The notes below the pieces were generated by a model. That model did not search any database. It had not been told where the DNA came from and saw only the letters and a list, made by a program, of their open reading frames with translations. This document shows, in pieces, positions 27,698 through 37,009 of a stretch of 64,000 nt of DNA. The DNA is from Pseudomonas sp. P8_229 (GTDB lineage: Bacteria; Pseudomonadota; Gammaproteobacteria; Pseudomonadales; Pseudomonadaceae). The stretch covers positions 4,960,501 to 5,024,500 of the forward strand of contig NZ_CP125378.1 of the NCBI RefSeq assembly GCF_034008635.1. The letters are read 5' to 3'. Both the position numbers and the translations under genes were made by a program. The stretch's first letter is position 1. The number at the start of each line of letters is the position of its first letter.

Positions 27698-27871
27698 TTG
27701 CACCTTGGGCCTTAAGCTAATGAGCATTCTTGGATATGATAGGCGCGATTTGCCGGCCGCCATTGGCCCGCATTCTCACTTATTTTCCAGGTCCAGGCCA
27801 TACAGCCGGCCAACGCTCCCCCGAGCTGCCGGTTTCTGAGCTTTTCCAACACAGTTAGTGGAGAGATCACC

Positions 27872-30247
27872 TTGGTAGAGTACGTAGTTTCCCTCGATAA
27901 GCTCGGCAAACACGATGTTGAGCATGTGGGGGGCAAGAACGCATCCCTGGGCGAGATGATCAGCAACCTGGCGGGTGCCGGTGTGTCGGTCCCCGGCGGT
28001 TTCGCCACCACCGCGCAGGCCTATCGCGACTTTCTCGAACTGAGCGGCCTCAACGAGCAGATCCACAAGGCTCTCGACGCCCTGGACGTCGATGACGTCA
28101 ACGCGCTGGCCAAGACCGGCGCGCAGATCCGCCAATGGATCATGGAAGCCCAATTCCCTGAAAAACTGAATGCCGAGATCCGCACCGCGTTCGCCGCGCT
28201 GTCGGCCGGTAACCCTGACGTGGCCGTGGCCGTGCGCTCCTCGGCGACTGCCGAAGACTTGCCGGACGCATCGTTTGCCGGCCAGCAGGAAACCTTCCTG
28301 AACATCCGTGGTGTGGAAAACGTTATCCGCGCCGCCAAAGAGGTGTTCGCCTCGCTGTTCAACGATCGTGCGATTTCCTACCGCGTGCACCAGGGCTTCG
28401 ATCACAAACTGGTCGCCCTGTCGGCTGGCGTGCAGCGCATGGTGCGTTCGGAAACCGGCACTGCCGGTGTGATGTTCACCCTCGATACCGAATCCGGTTT
28501 CCGTGACGTGGTGTTCATCACCGGCGCCTACGGTCTGGGCGAAACCGTTGTACAAGGCGCGGTCAACCCGGACGAATTCTACGTGCACAAGGGCACCCTG
28601 GAAGCCGGTCGTCCGGCGATCCTGCGACGCAACCTGGGCAGCAAAGCGATCAAGATGATCTACGGCGACGAGGCCAAGGCCGGTCGTTCGGTCAAGACCG
28701 TTGATGTCGACAAGGCCGAGCGCGCGCGTTTCTGCCTGACCGATGCAGAAGTCAGCGAGCTGGCCAAGCAGGCGATGATCATCGAGAAGCACTACGGCTG
28801 CCCGATGGACATCGAGTGGGCCAAGGACGGTGACGACGGCAAGCTGTACATCGTGCAGGCCCGTCCGGAAACCGTGAAGAGCCGCACCCAGGCCAACGTC
28901 ATGGAGCGTTACCTGCTGAAAGAAACCGGCACCGTGCTGGTGGAAGGTCGTGCGATTGGCCAGCGCATCGGCGCCGGTAAAGTGCGCATCATCAAAGACG
29001 TGTCCGAGATGGACAAAGTCCAGCCGGGCGACGTATTGGTGTCCGACATGACCGACCCGGACTGGGAGCCGGTGATGAAACGCGCCAGCGCCATCGTCAC
29101 CAACCGTGGCGGGCGTACCTGCCACGCGGCGATCATCGCCCGTGAACTGGGCATTCCAGCGGTTGTGGGTTGCGGCAACGCCACCCAACTGCTGAAGGAT
29201 GGCCAGGGTGTGACCGTGTCTTGCGCCGAAGGCGACACCGGTTACATCTTCGAAGGCGAGCTGGGCTTTGACGTCAAGAAGAACTCCGTGGACGCAATGC
29301 CGGAATTGCCGTTCAAGATCATGATGAACGTCGGTAACCCGGACCGCGCCTTCGACTTCGCACAGCTGCCGAACGCCGGTGTGGGCCTGGCCCGTCTGGA
29401 GTTCATCATCAATCGCATGATCGGCGTGCACCCCAAGGCACTGCTGAACTACGACGGCCTGCCGCAGGAAATCAAGGACAGCGTCGACAAGCGCATCGCC
29501 GGTTACAGCGACCCGGTCGACTTCTACGTCGACAAACTGGTGGAAGGCATCAGCACTCTGGCTGCGGCGTTCACGCCGAAAAAAGTCATCGTGCGCCTGT
29601 CGGACTTCAAGTCCAACGAATACGCCAACCTGATCGGCGGCAAGCTCTACGAGCCGGAAGAAGAAAACCCGATGCTGGGCTTCCGTGGCGCTTCGCGTTA
29701 CATCAGCGAATCGTTCCGTGACTGCTTCGAACTCGAGTGCCGCGCGCTGAAGCGTGTGCGCAACGAAATGGGCCTGACCAACGTCGAAATCATGGTGCCG
29801 TTCGTGCGTACCTTGGGCGAGGCCAGCCAGGTAATCGATCTGCTCGCCGAAAACGGTCTGGCTCGCGGCGAAAACGGTCTGCGCATCATCATGATGTGCG
29901 AACTGCCATCCAACGCGATTCTCGCTGAAGAATTCCTCGAATTCTTCGACGGTTTCTCGATCGGTTCCAACGACCTGACCCAACTGACATTGGGTCTGGA
30001 CCGTGACTCCGGGATCATCGCGCACCTGTTCGATGAGCGTAATCCGGCGGTCAAGAAGCTGTTGGCCAACGCGATTGCCGCATGCAACAAGGCCGGCAAG
30101 TACATCGGCATCTGCGGTCAGGGCCCTTCGGACCATCCGGACCTGGCCAAGTGGCTGATGGAACAGGGCATCGAAAGCGTGTCGCTGAACCCGGATTCCG
30201 TACTGGAAACCTGGTTCTTCCTGGCGGAAGGCCAAGCGCAGGCCTGA
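27872..30247 (+). CDS. ppsA: Phosphoenolpyruvate synthase
   Basis: 791 residues beginning at a TTG codon (read [12 protein letters not shown]) with GGAGAGA six bases before it. Converts pyruvate and ATP to PEP, AMP and phosphate. N-terminal ATP-grasp domain ([21 protein letters not shown]), central phosphohistidine domain ([21 protein letters not shown]), C-terminal PEP-binding domain with the catalytic Cys in [15 protein letters not shown] and a terminator follow. Confidence 0.95.
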   Translation: MVEYVVSLDKLGKHDVEHVGGKNASLGEMISNLAGAGVSVPGGFATTAQAYRDFLELSGLNEQIHKALDALDVDDVNALAKTGAQIRQWIMEAQFPEKLNAEIRTAFAALSAGNPDVAVAVRSSATAEDLPDASFAGQQETFLNIRGVENVIRAAKEVFASLFNDRAISYRVHQGFDHKLVALSAGVQRMVRSETGTAGVMFTLDTESGFRDVVFITGAYGLGETVVQGAVNPDEFYVHKGTLEAGRPAILRRNLGSKAIKMIYGDEAKAGRSVKTVDVDKAERARFCLTDAEVSELAKQAMIIEKHYGCPMDIEWAKDGDDGKLYIVQARPETVKSRTQANVMERYLLKETGTVLVEGRAIGQRIGAGKVRIIKDVSEMDKVQPGDVLVSDMTDPDWEPVMKRASAIVTNRGGRTCHAAIIARELGIPAVVGCGNATQLLKDGQGVTVSCAEGDTGYIFEGELGFDVKKNSVDAMPELPFKIMMNVGNPDRAFDFAQLPNAGVGLARLEFIINRMIGVHPKALLNYDGLPQEIKDSVDKRIAGYSDPVDFYVDKLVEGISTLAAAFTPKKVIVRLSDFKSNEYANLIGGKLYEPEEENPMLGFRGASRYISESFRDCFELECRALKRVRNEMGLTNVEIMVPFVRTLGEASQVIDLLAENGLARGENGLRIIMMCELPSNAILAEEFLEFFDGFSIGSNDLTQLTLGLDRDSGIIAHLFDERNPAVKKLLANAIAACNKAGKYIGICGQGPSDHPDLAKWLMEQGIESVSLNPDSVLETWFFLAEGQAQA

Positions 30248-30272
30248 TAAGTATGTGAACGGCCCGTTCCCT

Positions 30273-30364
30273 CTGTGGGAGCGAGCCTGCTCGCGAAGAC
30301 GGAGAAACATTCAACAGTGATGTTGGCTGACACTCCGCCTTCGCGAGCAGGCTCGCTCCCACAG
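30273..30364. repeat. REPIN downstream of ppsA
   Basis: CTGTGGGAGCGAGCCTGCTC and its inverted partner around ACATTCAACAGTGATGTTGGCTG-like centre; lies between the ppsA stop and its terminator. Confidence 0.85.
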
Positions 30365-30388
30365 GAGGCGGGTTTTGAGATCTGAGTA

Positions 30389-30419
30389 GGGCGGGCTCCT
30401 GTAGATGCCGCCCTTTTTT
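30389..30419 (+). terminator. Rho-independent terminator after ppsA
   Basis: GGGCGG (30389-30394) pairs with CCGCCC (30408-30413), followed by six T residues. Confidence 0.75.
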
Positions 30420-30432
30420 GTGCAAGAGCATT

Positions 30433-31422
30433 ATGCAAAGCAGCAGCAACCTGTTTCCTGTCGCCCTGATCAGCGCCGAACGACGCGGTGATCTGAGCGA
30501 AGACGTCTATCGATTGAAACCCGGCAACAGTCCCGATTGGTCCGTGGAGATCGCCGTGACCCGTCTGGGCATGGCCGATGAGCCTGCGACCCGTGGCGTG
30601 CCGGTGATTTTGCTGCACGGCAGTTTTTCCAACCGACGCTTCTGGTTTTCCCCCAAAGGTTTGGGGCTGGGCGCGTACCTGGCGCGTCTGGGCTTCGATG
30701 TGTGGATCCCGGAGATGCGCGGCCATGGCCTGTCGCAGCGCAACGAGGACTACCGCCGCAATCGCGTGGCCGACTACGCCCGTTACGATCTGCCGGCGAT
30801 TGCCGCGTTCGTGCGCGAGCAGAGCGGTCAGGTGCCGCACTGGATCGGCCATTCGCTGGGCGGCATCACCCTGGCGGCGGCGCTGGGTGGCGAGTACCTC
30901 GGCGAGCCGGCGATGGCTTCAGCGGCGTTTTTCGGCACCCAGGTCAGCCGCACATACTGGCCACTGAAGATTCCACCGGTGGAATGGAGCGGGCGCTTCA
31001 TTCTCAAGCGTTTCGCACAATTGTCCGGCTCACGCCTCAAGCGCGGTCCGGAGGACGAACCGATCGGGCTGGCGCTGGAAAGCATGCGCTGGTACGGCCT
31101 GTTCGGCCGCTTTGGCGACAAGGACAAGGATTGGTGGGCTGGTCTTGCCGAGGTTCAGGTGCCGGTGTTGGCGGTGACGGCGGCGGGGGATCATCAGGAT
31201 CCGGCGTGGGCCTGTCGCAAACTGTTCGAGCAGATCGGTTCCGAGCACAAGCAGTTCGTCAATCTGGGGCGTGAACAAGGCTTCAGCGACAATTTCGGGC
31301 ATGTCGATATGCTGGTGAGCAAGGCGGCGCAGGCCGAGGTCTGGCCGCTGGTGGCGCGCTGGCTGCAGGATCAGCACACACCGCTGTTGGGTGAGAAGCC
31401 GGACCTGGCAGCGGCGGTTTGA
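30433..31422 (+). CDS. Alpha/beta-fold hydrolase
   Basis: 329 residues. VILLHGSFSNRRFW holds the oxyanion loop, and the nucleophile elbow is WIGHSLGGITLA (Ser in GHSLGG); a late HVDMLVS may supply the catalytic His. Similar to AB-hydrolase-associated lipase-like proteins of Pseudomonas. ATG at 30433 lies 14 bases after the ppsA terminator, with only AGAG as a possible ribosome site, so it may depend on readthrough or a promoter overlapping the REPIN. Substrate unknown. Confidence 0.75.
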   Translation: MQSSSNLFPVALISAERRGDLSEDVYRLKPGNSPDWSVEIAVTRLGMADEPATRGVPVILLHGSFSNRRFWFSPKGLGLGAYLARLGFDVWIPEMRGHGLSQRNEDYRRNRVADYARYDLPAIAAFVREQSGQVPHWIGHSLGGITLAAALGGEYLGEPAMASAAFFGTQVSRTYWPLKIPPVEWSGRFILKRFAQLSGSRLKRGPEDEPIGLALESMRWYGLFGRFGDKDKDWWAGLAEVQVPVLAVTAAGDHQDPAWACRKLFEQIGSEHKQFVNLGREQGFSDNFGHVDMLVSKAAQAEVWPLVARWLQDQHTPLLGEKPDLAAAV

Positions 31423-31647
31423 GCGAAGGCTCTGAAAAGGGCATTTCGTTCGGATCGGCTTGCGGCTAAGATATGACGCATTGTGCAATTCTGGTCATAT
31501 TTGGTGGCTGTTTAGCTATTACGTTTCAGCGTTTGTTCAGGTTCGTTCAGCGACCATTGCATGAACTAAGGTAAACAGCGACCGCCGGGACTCGTTTCAA
31601 CAGAGTGCGACATCCTTGATCGTCTTCCTTGTTACAGGAGTTTTTCG

Positions 31648-32139
31648 ATGAACCATTACCTCACGCCTGACCTGTGCGACGCCTATCCGGAGCTGGTGCA
31701 GGTGCTGGAACCGATGTTCAGCAATTTCGGCGGCCGTGATTCCTTCGGCGGCGAAATCGTGACCATCAAATGCTTCGAAGATAACTCGCTGGTCAAAGAG
31801 CAAGCCGAACTCAAGGGCAACGGCAAGGTGCTGGTGGTCGATGGTGGTGGTTCGCTGCGTCGTGCGCTGCTGGGCGACATGATCGCCGAGAAAGCCGCGA
31901 AAAACGGCTGGGAAGGGCTGGTCATCTACGGTTGTATCCGTGACGTTGACGTTATCGCCCAGACCGATCTCGGCGTGCAGGCCCTGGCCAGCCATCCGAT
32001 GAAGACCGAAAAACGCGGCATTGGCGACCTCAACGTGCCGGTGACCTTTGCCGGTGTGACGTTCCACCCGGGCCAATACATTTATGCGGACAACAACGGC
32101 GTGATCGTTTCGCCGAGCCCGCTGCAGATGCCTGAATAA
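31648..32139 (+). CDS. rraA: Ribonuclease E activity regulator RraA
   Basis: 163 residues, [20 protein letters not shown]. The family motifs [22 protein letters not shown] and [27 protein letters not shown] are intact. In E. coli it binds RNase E and inhibits its activity; some homologues act as HMG/CHA aldolases, and the G-x-R-D motif (GCIRD) is shared by both. ACAGGAG ribosome site. It is 22 bp upstream of zntB, so they may be co-transcribed. The 225 bp before it hold no gene. Confidence 0.92.
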   Translation: MNHYLTPDLCDAYPELVQVLEPMFSNFGGRDSFGGEIVTIKCFEDNSLVKEQAELKGNGKVLVVDGGGSLRRALLGDMIAEKAAKNGWEGLVIYGCIRDVDVIAQTDLGVQALASHPMKTEKRGIGDLNVPVTFAGVTFHPGQYIYADNNGVIVSPSPLQMPE

Positions 32140-32161
32140 AGTTTTCGACAAAGGGATGCGG

Positions 32162-33157
32162 ATGTTCGAGGAAGAAAACGCGCAGTGGGGGCTGGTGCAT
32201 GCTCTGGTACTGGACGGTAAAGGCGGTGCGCGTTCGATTGCCCGGACTGAGCTCGACGATCTGCAGTTGCAGGCCCATGAGAGCCTGTGGCTGCACTGGG
32301 ATCGCAGTCATCCGCAAACCCAGACCTGGCTGCGCAAGTCCAGCGGCCTGAATGAGTTCAGCTGCGACCTGTTGCTGGAAGAAAACACCCGCCCGCGCCT
32401 GTTGCCGTTGCCGGATGCCGAGCTGTTGCTGTTTCTGCGCGGGGTCAATCTCAACCCCGGTGCCGAGCCGGAAGACATGGTCTCGGTGCGGATTTTCGCC
32501 TCCGCCCAGCGCGTTATCTCGTTACGTCTGCGCCCGCTGCGCGCCACCGATGAACTGTTGGCGCTGTTGAGCGAGGGCAAGGGTCCGAAAACTTCCTCCG
32601 AACTGATCCTTTATCTGGCGCAATTCCTCACCAACAAGGTGCAGGATCTGGTCACGTGCCTGTCGGAACTGGTCGATGAAGAGGAAGAAAAACTGGATGC
32701 CGACGAACGGTATACCCCCGAGCATGGCTCGATTTTGCACATCCGTCGCCGGGCTGCCGGACTGAAGCGTTTTCTGGCGCCGCAGCGGGATATTTTCGGA
32801 CAGCTGACGCGGATAAAACTGCCGTGGTTCGTCGACGATGACGCCGACTACTGGAACGAATTGAACAACAGCCTGACCCGCTATCTCGAAGAGCTGGAAT
32901 TGACCCGAGAGCGCATGGGGCTTGTGCTGGAGGCCGAAGACCGGCGTTTGAACGTGCGCATGAATCGCACGATGTACCGCTTCGGCATCATCACCTGCAT
33001 CTTCCTGCCGATGAGTTTTCTCACCGGTCTGTTAGGCATCAACGTGGGCGGCATTCCGTTCTCGAGCAGCCCTTATGGGTTCCTCATCGCCTGTCTGACG
33101 GTGCTGGCGATGGCGTTTGGTCAATGGTGGTTATTCCGCCGTTTGCGCTGGGTATGA
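32162..33157 (+). CDS. zntB: Zinc transporter ZntB (CorA family)
   Basis: 331 residues from MFEEENAQWGLVHALVLDGK. A long cytoplasmic domain ends in two membrane helices, the first followed by GIN (LLGINVGGIPF), the ZntB variant of the CorA GMN motif. ATG 32162 has AGGG six bases before the codon; an in-frame ATG at 32156 is too close to it. Follows rraA closely and is 63 bp before crfX. Confidence 0.88.
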   Translation: MFEEENAQWGLVHALVLDGKGGARSIARTELDDLQLQAHESLWLHWDRSHPQTQTWLRKSSGLNEFSCDLLLEENTRPRLLPLPDAELLLFLRGVNLNPGAEPEDMVSVRIFASAQRVISLRLRPLRATDELLALLSEGKGPKTSSELILYLAQFLTNKVQDLVTCLSELVDEEEEKLDADERYTPEHGSILHIRRRAAGLKRFLAPQRDIFGQLTRIKLPWFVDDDADYWNELNNSLTRYLEELELTRERMGLVLEAEDRRLNVRMNRTMYRFGIITCIFLPMSFLTGLLGINVGGIPFSSSPYGFLIACLTVLAMAFGQWWLFRRLRWV

Positions 33158-33220
33158 AAATGCAACATGTGACCCGACCAAATTTGCCCGCGTCTTTCAC
33201 AGACATCACGAGAGGTGCGT

Positions 33221-33469
33221 ATGCACGATCCGTTTGAACAGTCTTTGCGCGACATGCTCAACGCCTCGCCGTCCAGCCGCGACGACGATGCCTGCCTGGG
33301 TCGCGTACTCAAAACCGCCAACCGCCAGGTCGGCGCCGGTGATCTGTTCAGCCTGCTGGGCCGCTGGCTGCCCGCGCTGATGATTGCCCTGAATAACGGC
33401 TCGGCCCACGTCTCGCCGGTTTCCCGTCTTCGTAAAACCACCGCTCGCACTGCTGATAAGGCTGATTGA
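33221..33469 (+). CDS. crfX: CrfX, small protein upstream of cmpX
   Basis: 82 residues, MHDPFEQSLRDMLNASPSSRDDD. Matches the small conserved protein encoded immediately upstream of cmpX-sigX-oprF in Pseudomonas. GAGAGG ribosome site. Function poorly known; reported as part of the cell-wall-stress and SigX neighbourhood. Two bases separate its stop from cmpX. Confidence 0.85.
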   Translation: MHDPFEQSLRDMLNASPSSRDDDACLGRVLKTANRQVGAGDLFSLLGRWLPALMIALNNGSAHVSPVSRLRKTTARTADKAD

Positions 33470-33471
33470 AT

Positions 33472-34296
33472 ATGGAACTTGATCTCTGGACTCAGAGCCT
33501 CGTCACTGCAATGACTGCGTTGTGGACCAAAGTCGCTAATTTCATCCCGAACCTGTTCGGCGCACTGGTGGTGCTGCTGTTGGGTTTCGTGGTGGCTAAA
33601 CTGCTCGATACCTTGCTGTCCAAATTGCTCGCCAAGCTGGGCCTCGATCGCCTGATGGGCGGCACCGGGCTGACCAAATTGATGTCGCGTGCCGGGCTGC
33701 AAGTGCCGATCTCGACCCTGATCGGTAAAATCGTTTACTGGTTCGTTCTACTGATTTTCCTGGTTTCAGCAGCAGAGTCCCTTGGACTTGAGCGAGTTTC
33801 AGCTACGCTGGACATGCTGGCGTTGTATTTGCCGAAAGTTTTCGGCGCCGCGCTGGTGTTGCTGGTGGGTGTTTTGCTCGCACAACTGGCCAACGGGCTG
33901 GTGCGCGGTGCGGCAGAAGGCGTAGGGCTGGACTACGCTTCAGGTTTGGGTCGAATTGCTCAGGGGCTGGTGATCATCATCAGCATCTCGGTTGCGATCA
34001 GTCAGCTTGAGGTCAAAACCGACCTGCTGAACCATGTGATCGTCATCGTATTGATTACCGTTGGTCTGGCGGTTGCGCTGGCAATGGGGTTGGGAAGCCG
34101 GGAAATTGCCGGTCAGATTCTTGCGGGAATCTATGTGCGTGAGTTGTATCAGGTTGGGCAACAAGTGCGTGTTGGTGAGGTCGAAGGCCAGATCGAAGAG
34201 ATCGGCACGGTTAAAACCACATTGCTGACCGATGAGGGTGAGCTAGTCTCACTTTCCAATCGGATCCTGCTGGAACAGCATGTGAGTAGCCGCTAA
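33472..34296 (+). CDS. cmpX: CmpX, small-conductance mechanosensitive-channel-like membrane protein
   Basis: 274 residues with several hydrophobic helices (FIPNLFGALVVLLLGFVVAKLL; IVYWFVLLIFLVSAA; KVFGAALVLLVGVLLAQLA; a final VIVIVLITVGLAVALAMGLG) and the short C-terminal beta region REIAGQILAGIYVRELYQVGQQVRVGEVEGQIEEIG found in MscS-like proteins. Lies upstream of sigX, and is known to influence SigX activity and membrane stress in Pseudomonas. Confidence 0.88.
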   Translation: MELDLWTQSLVTAMTALWTKVANFIPNLFGALVVLLLGFVVAKLLDTLLSKLLAKLGLDRLMGGTGLTKLMSRAGLQVPISTLIGKIVYWFVLLIFLVSAAESLGLERVSATLDMLALYLPKVFGAALVLLVGVLLAQLANGLVRGAAEGVGLDYASGLGRIAQGLVIIISISVAISQLEVKTDLLNHVIVIVLITVGLAVALAMGLGSREIAGQILAGIYVRELYQVGQQVRVGEVEGQIEEIGTVKTTLLTDEGELVSLSNRILLEQHVSSR

Positions 34297-34320
34297 CCCG
34301 GCAAACCCTGCTAATGTATG

Positions 34321-34353
34321 CCGCCGCAAAATGCCCTGAGAGGGTAGCGGCGG
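34321..34353 (+). promoter_or_regulatory. Strong hairpin between cmpX and sigX
   Basis: CCGCCGC (34321-34327) pairs with GCGGCGG (34347-34353), with an inner CCCT-GAG-AGGG hairpin (34334-34344). No T-tract follows, so it is not a classical terminator; it may set the cmpX:sigX transcript ratio or mark an RNA processing site. Confidence 0.4.
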
Positions 34354-34383
34354 ACATTGACCTGACTGTCGGCACGACTTGTT

Positions 34384-34974
34384 TTGAATAAAGCCCAAAC
34401 GCTATCCACGCGCTATGACCCCCGTGAGCTCTCTGATGAGGAGTTGGTCGCGCGCGCGCATACCGAGCTGTTTCACGTGACGCGCGCCTATGAAGAACTG
34501 ATGCGGCGTTACCAGCGAACATTATTTAACGTTTGTGCGAGATATCTTGGGAACGATCGCGACGCAGACGATGTCTGTCAGGAAGTGATGCTGAAGGTGC
34601 TGTACGGCCTGAAGAACTTCGAGGGGAAATCGAAGTTCAAAACGTGGCTGTACAGCATCACTTACAACGAATGCATCACGCAGTATCGGAAGGAACGGCG
34701 AAAGCGTCGCTTGATGGACGCCTTGAGTCTGGACCCCCTGGAAGAAGCGTCGGAAGAAAAGGCGCCGAAACCCGAGGAGAAGGGCGGACTCGATCGCTGG
34801 CTGGTGTATGTGAACCCGATTGACCGTGAAATTCTGGTGCTACGATTTGTCGCAGAGCTGGAGTTTCAGGAGATCGCAGACATCATGCACATGGGTTTGA
34901 GTGCGACAAAAATGCGGTACAAACGTGCTCTAGACAAATTGCGTGAGAAATTTGCAGGCATTGCTGAAACTTAG
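34384..34974 (+). CDS. sigX: ECF sigma factor SigX
   Basis: 196 residues starting at TTG (read MNKAQTLSTRYDPRELSDEELV) with no obvious ribosome site. Region 2 is YQRTLFNVCARYLGNDRDADDVCQEVMLKVLYGLKNFEGKSKFKTWLYSITYNECIT and region 4 is PIDREILVLRFVAELEFQEIADIMHMGLSATKMRYKRALDKLR. It controls oprF, fatty-acid synthesis and membrane fluidity genes in Pseudomonas. It lies between cmpX and oprF, as in the genus generally. Confidence 0.95.
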   Translation: MNKAQTLSTRYDPRELSDEELVARAHTELFHVTRAYEELMRRYQRTLFNVCARYLGNDRDADDVCQEVMLKVLYGLKNFEGKSKFKTWLYSITYNECITQYRKERRKRRLMDALSLDPLEEASEEKAPKPEEKGGLDRWLVYVNPIDREILVLRFVAELEFQEIADIMHMGLSATKMRYKRALDKLREKFAGIAET

Positions 34975-35000
34975 TTCAGCGCAAATATCTCTTACGTGTA

Positions 35001-35022
35001 GGCAAGTTCTGATAGACTTGCC
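35001..35022 (+). promoter_or_regulatory. Hairpin in the oprF upstream region
   Basis: GGCAAGT (35001-35007) pairs with ACTTGCC (35016-35022) about 60 bp before the oprF ATG. It could be the sigX attenuator/terminator without a T-tract or part of the oprF 5' UTR; sequence alone does not decide. Confidence 0.35.
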
Positions 35023-35081
35023 GCCGAGTTGTCCCCCGGTTTGCGGGACTGCTTCACAATCACCAGATGGGGATTTAACGG

Positions 35082-36131
35082 ATGAAACTGAAAAACACCT
35101 TGGGCTTGGCCATTGGTTCTTTGATTGCCGCTACTTCGTTCGGCGCACTGGCACAAGGCCAAGGCGCAGTTGAAGGCGAACTGTTCTACAAGAAGCAGTA
35201 CAACGACAGCGTTAACCACGTCGAAGACGGCTTCAACCCAGGCGCCTCTATCGGTTACTTCTTGACCGACGACGTGTCGTTGAACCTGACCTACGACAAG
35301 AACAACCACACCCGTTCGAACGACGGCACCGGCAGCCAGAAACTGCACGGCGACAACTTCGGCCTGAACGCTCAGTACCACTTCAACAACGCTGGCGACG
35401 CTCTGCGTCCTTACGTTTCCGGTGGTGTTAAGCACGGCAGCCTGACCAACGTTGCTGCTGACGGCCACACTGGTCGCGATCAGTCGACCTACCTGACTGC
35501 TGGCGCTGGCGTTAAGTACTACTTCGCTGAAAACTTCTACGCCCGTGCTGGTGTAGACGCTGACTACAAACTGGACAACGGTCGCTGGAACTACGCTCCA
35601 GTTGTTGGCCTGGGTGTGAACTTCGGTGGCGGCGGCAAGCCAGCTGCTGCTCCAGTTCCAGCTCCAGCTGAAGTCTGCTCCGACAGCGACAACGATGGCG
35701 TTTGCGACAACGTTGACAAGTGCCCGGACACCCCAGCCAACGTAACTGTTGACGCTGATGGCTGCCCAGCAGTTGCAGAAGTTGTTCGTGTTGAGCTGGA
35801 CGTTAAGTTCGACTTCGACAAGTCGGTCGTCAAGCCAAACAGCTACGCTGACATCAAGAACCTGGCTGACTTCATGAAGCAGTACCCAGCCACTCACACC
35901 ACTGTTGAAGGTCACACTGACTCCGTCGGTCCTGACGCTTACAACCAGAAACTGTCTGAGCGTCGTGCAAACGCCGTTAAGCAAGTTCTGACCAACCAGT
36001 ACGGTGTTGAATCGTCCCGCGTTCAGTCGATCGGCTACGGCGAATCCCGCCCAGTTGCTGACAACAAAACTGAAGCTGGTCGCGCTGTTAACCGTCGCGT
36101 AGAAGCGCAGGTTGAAGCTCAAGCTAAGTAA
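35082..36131 (+). CDS. oprF: Major outer-membrane porin OprF (OmpA family)
   Basis: 349 residues. Signal peptide MKLKNTLGLAIGSLIAATSFGALAQG, an N-terminal eight-strand beta-barrel domain, a Pro/Ala linker (AAAPVPAPAEV), a four-Cys loop (VCSDSDNDGVCDNVDKC ... DGC) and a C-terminal OmpA peptidoglycan-binding domain with the TTVEGHTDSVGPDAYNQKLSERRA signature. The codon set is strongly biased, as expected for an abundant protein (for example AAC, GAC and GTT/GCT use). A good terminator follows. Confidence 0.97.
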   Translation: MKLKNTLGLAIGSLIAATSFGALAQGQGAVEGELFYKKQYNDSVNHVEDGFNPGASIGYFLTDDVSLNLTYDKNNHTRSNDGTGSQKLHGDNFGLNAQYHFNNAGDALRPYVSGGVKHGSLTNVAADGHTGRDQSTYLTAGAGVKYYFAENFYARAGVDADYKLDNGRWNYAPVVGLGVNFGGGGKPAAAPVPAPAEVCSDSDNDGVCDNVDKCPDTPANVTVDADGCPAVAEVVRVELDVKFDFDKSVVKPNSYADIKNLADFMKQYPATHTTVEGHTDSVGPDAYNQKLSERRANAVKQVLTNQYGVESSRVQSIGYGESRPVADNKTEAGRAVNRRVEAQVEAQAK

Positions 36132-36148
36132 TTAGCTCGCCGCTTTGA

Positions 36149-36180
36149 GAAAAGCCCGGCTCAGGCCGGGCTTTTCTTTG
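36149..36180 (+). terminator. Rho-independent terminator after oprF
   Basis: AAAAGCCCGGC and GCCGGGCTTTTC form a strong stem closed by a TCAG loop, followed by TTT. Confidence 0.9.
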
Positions 36181-36204
36181 CCTGCGATTTGGCTTTGAAG
36201 CTTA

Positions 36205-36281
36205 AAAGATCGCAGCCTGCGGCAGCTCCTACATGACGTGTGCAGACCCCATGCAGGAGCTGCCGCAGGCTGCAATCTTTT
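36205..36281. repeat. Paired palindromic repeat (GCAGCCTGCGGCAGCTCCTAC family), overlapping the cobA 3' end
   Basis: AAGATCGCAGCCTGCGGCAG and its inverted copy CTGCCGCAGGCTGCAATCTT flank a short centre. This is a REP-like class different from the GTGGGAGCG type. Its right part encodes the last codons of cobA. Confidence 0.75.
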
Positions 36282-36996
36282 GTTCTTCAACAACAGCAGC
36301 TACTGCGCCGATCACGAGAATGGCCGGGCTCTTGAGCTCAAACCGGCAGGCATCGTCACTCATCGTTGCGAGATCGCTTCGGCATTCACGTTGCTCAGGC
36401 AGTGACGCATTTTCAATCATCGCCACCGGCGTTTCCGCCGCCATCCCGCCCGCCAACAACTGATCGCGAATCTCGCCAAGCTTGGCCACTCCCATGTAAA
36501 TCACCAGTGTCGTCCCGCCCTGCGCCAACGCCTGCCAATTCAACTGGCTGTCGTCCTGGGTGTGCGCCGTCACCAGCGTCACGCCGCGCGCCACACCACG
36601 CAACGTCAGTGGAATATCGCACTGTGTCGCGCCGGCGAGTCCAGCGGTAATGCCATTGACCAGCTCCACCTCAACCCCACGCTCGCGCAACCACTGCGCC
36701 TCTTCACCGCCACGGCCGAAAATGCACGGGTCGCCGCCCTTGAGCCGCACCACGCATTTACCCTGACGCGCATATCGCAACATCAAGCGGTGGATAAACG
36801 CCTGCGGTGTCGAGCGGCAGCCGCCGCGCTTACCCACCGCGATGATACGGGCGCCAGGGCAGTGCTCCAGCACCGCGTCGTTGACCAGATCATCGATCAG
36901 CACCACATCGGCCTCACGCAATGCGCGCACCGCTTTGAGGGTCAACAGTTCCGGGTCGCCGGGGCCTGCGCCAACCAGCCAGACTTTTGCATTCAT
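36229..36996 (-). CDS. cobA: Uroporphyrinogen-III C-methyltransferase (SUMT)
   Basis: 255 residues. VWLVGAGPGDPELLTLKAVRAL is the first SUMT signature; VVRLKGGDPCIFGRGGEEA, VNGITAGLAGATQCDIPLTLRG and VIYMGVAKL follow. It makes precorrin-2, the siroheme precursor needed by NirB. It is 13 bp after nasA, so it is the last gene of the nirB-nirD-nasA-cobA operon. The C-terminal residues after VVEEQK (about 17) are encoded by the REP-like repeat at 36205-36281, so the natural end of the protein has probably been replaced or extended. Confidence 0.92.
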   Translation of the reverse strand: MNAKVWLVGAGPGDPELLTLKAVRALREADVVLIDDLVNDAVLEHCPGARIIAVGKRGGCRSTPQAFIHRLMLRYARQGKCVVRLKGGDPCIFGRGGEEAQWLRERGVEVELVNGITAGLAGATQCDIPLTLRGVARGVTLVTAHTQDDSQLNWQALAQGGTTLVIYMGVAKLGEIRDQLLAGGMAAETPVAMIENASLPEQRECRSDLATMSDDACRFELKSPAILVIGAVAAVVEEQKIAACGSSCMGSAHVM

Positions 36997-37009
36997 GCGG
37001 TTTTCCTCA

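Noticed and set aside
27776..30310. 844-codon open frame antisense to ppsA
   Set aside because: ppsA shows all family motifs; the antisense product (His/Val/Gln-rich) is a high-GC shadow.
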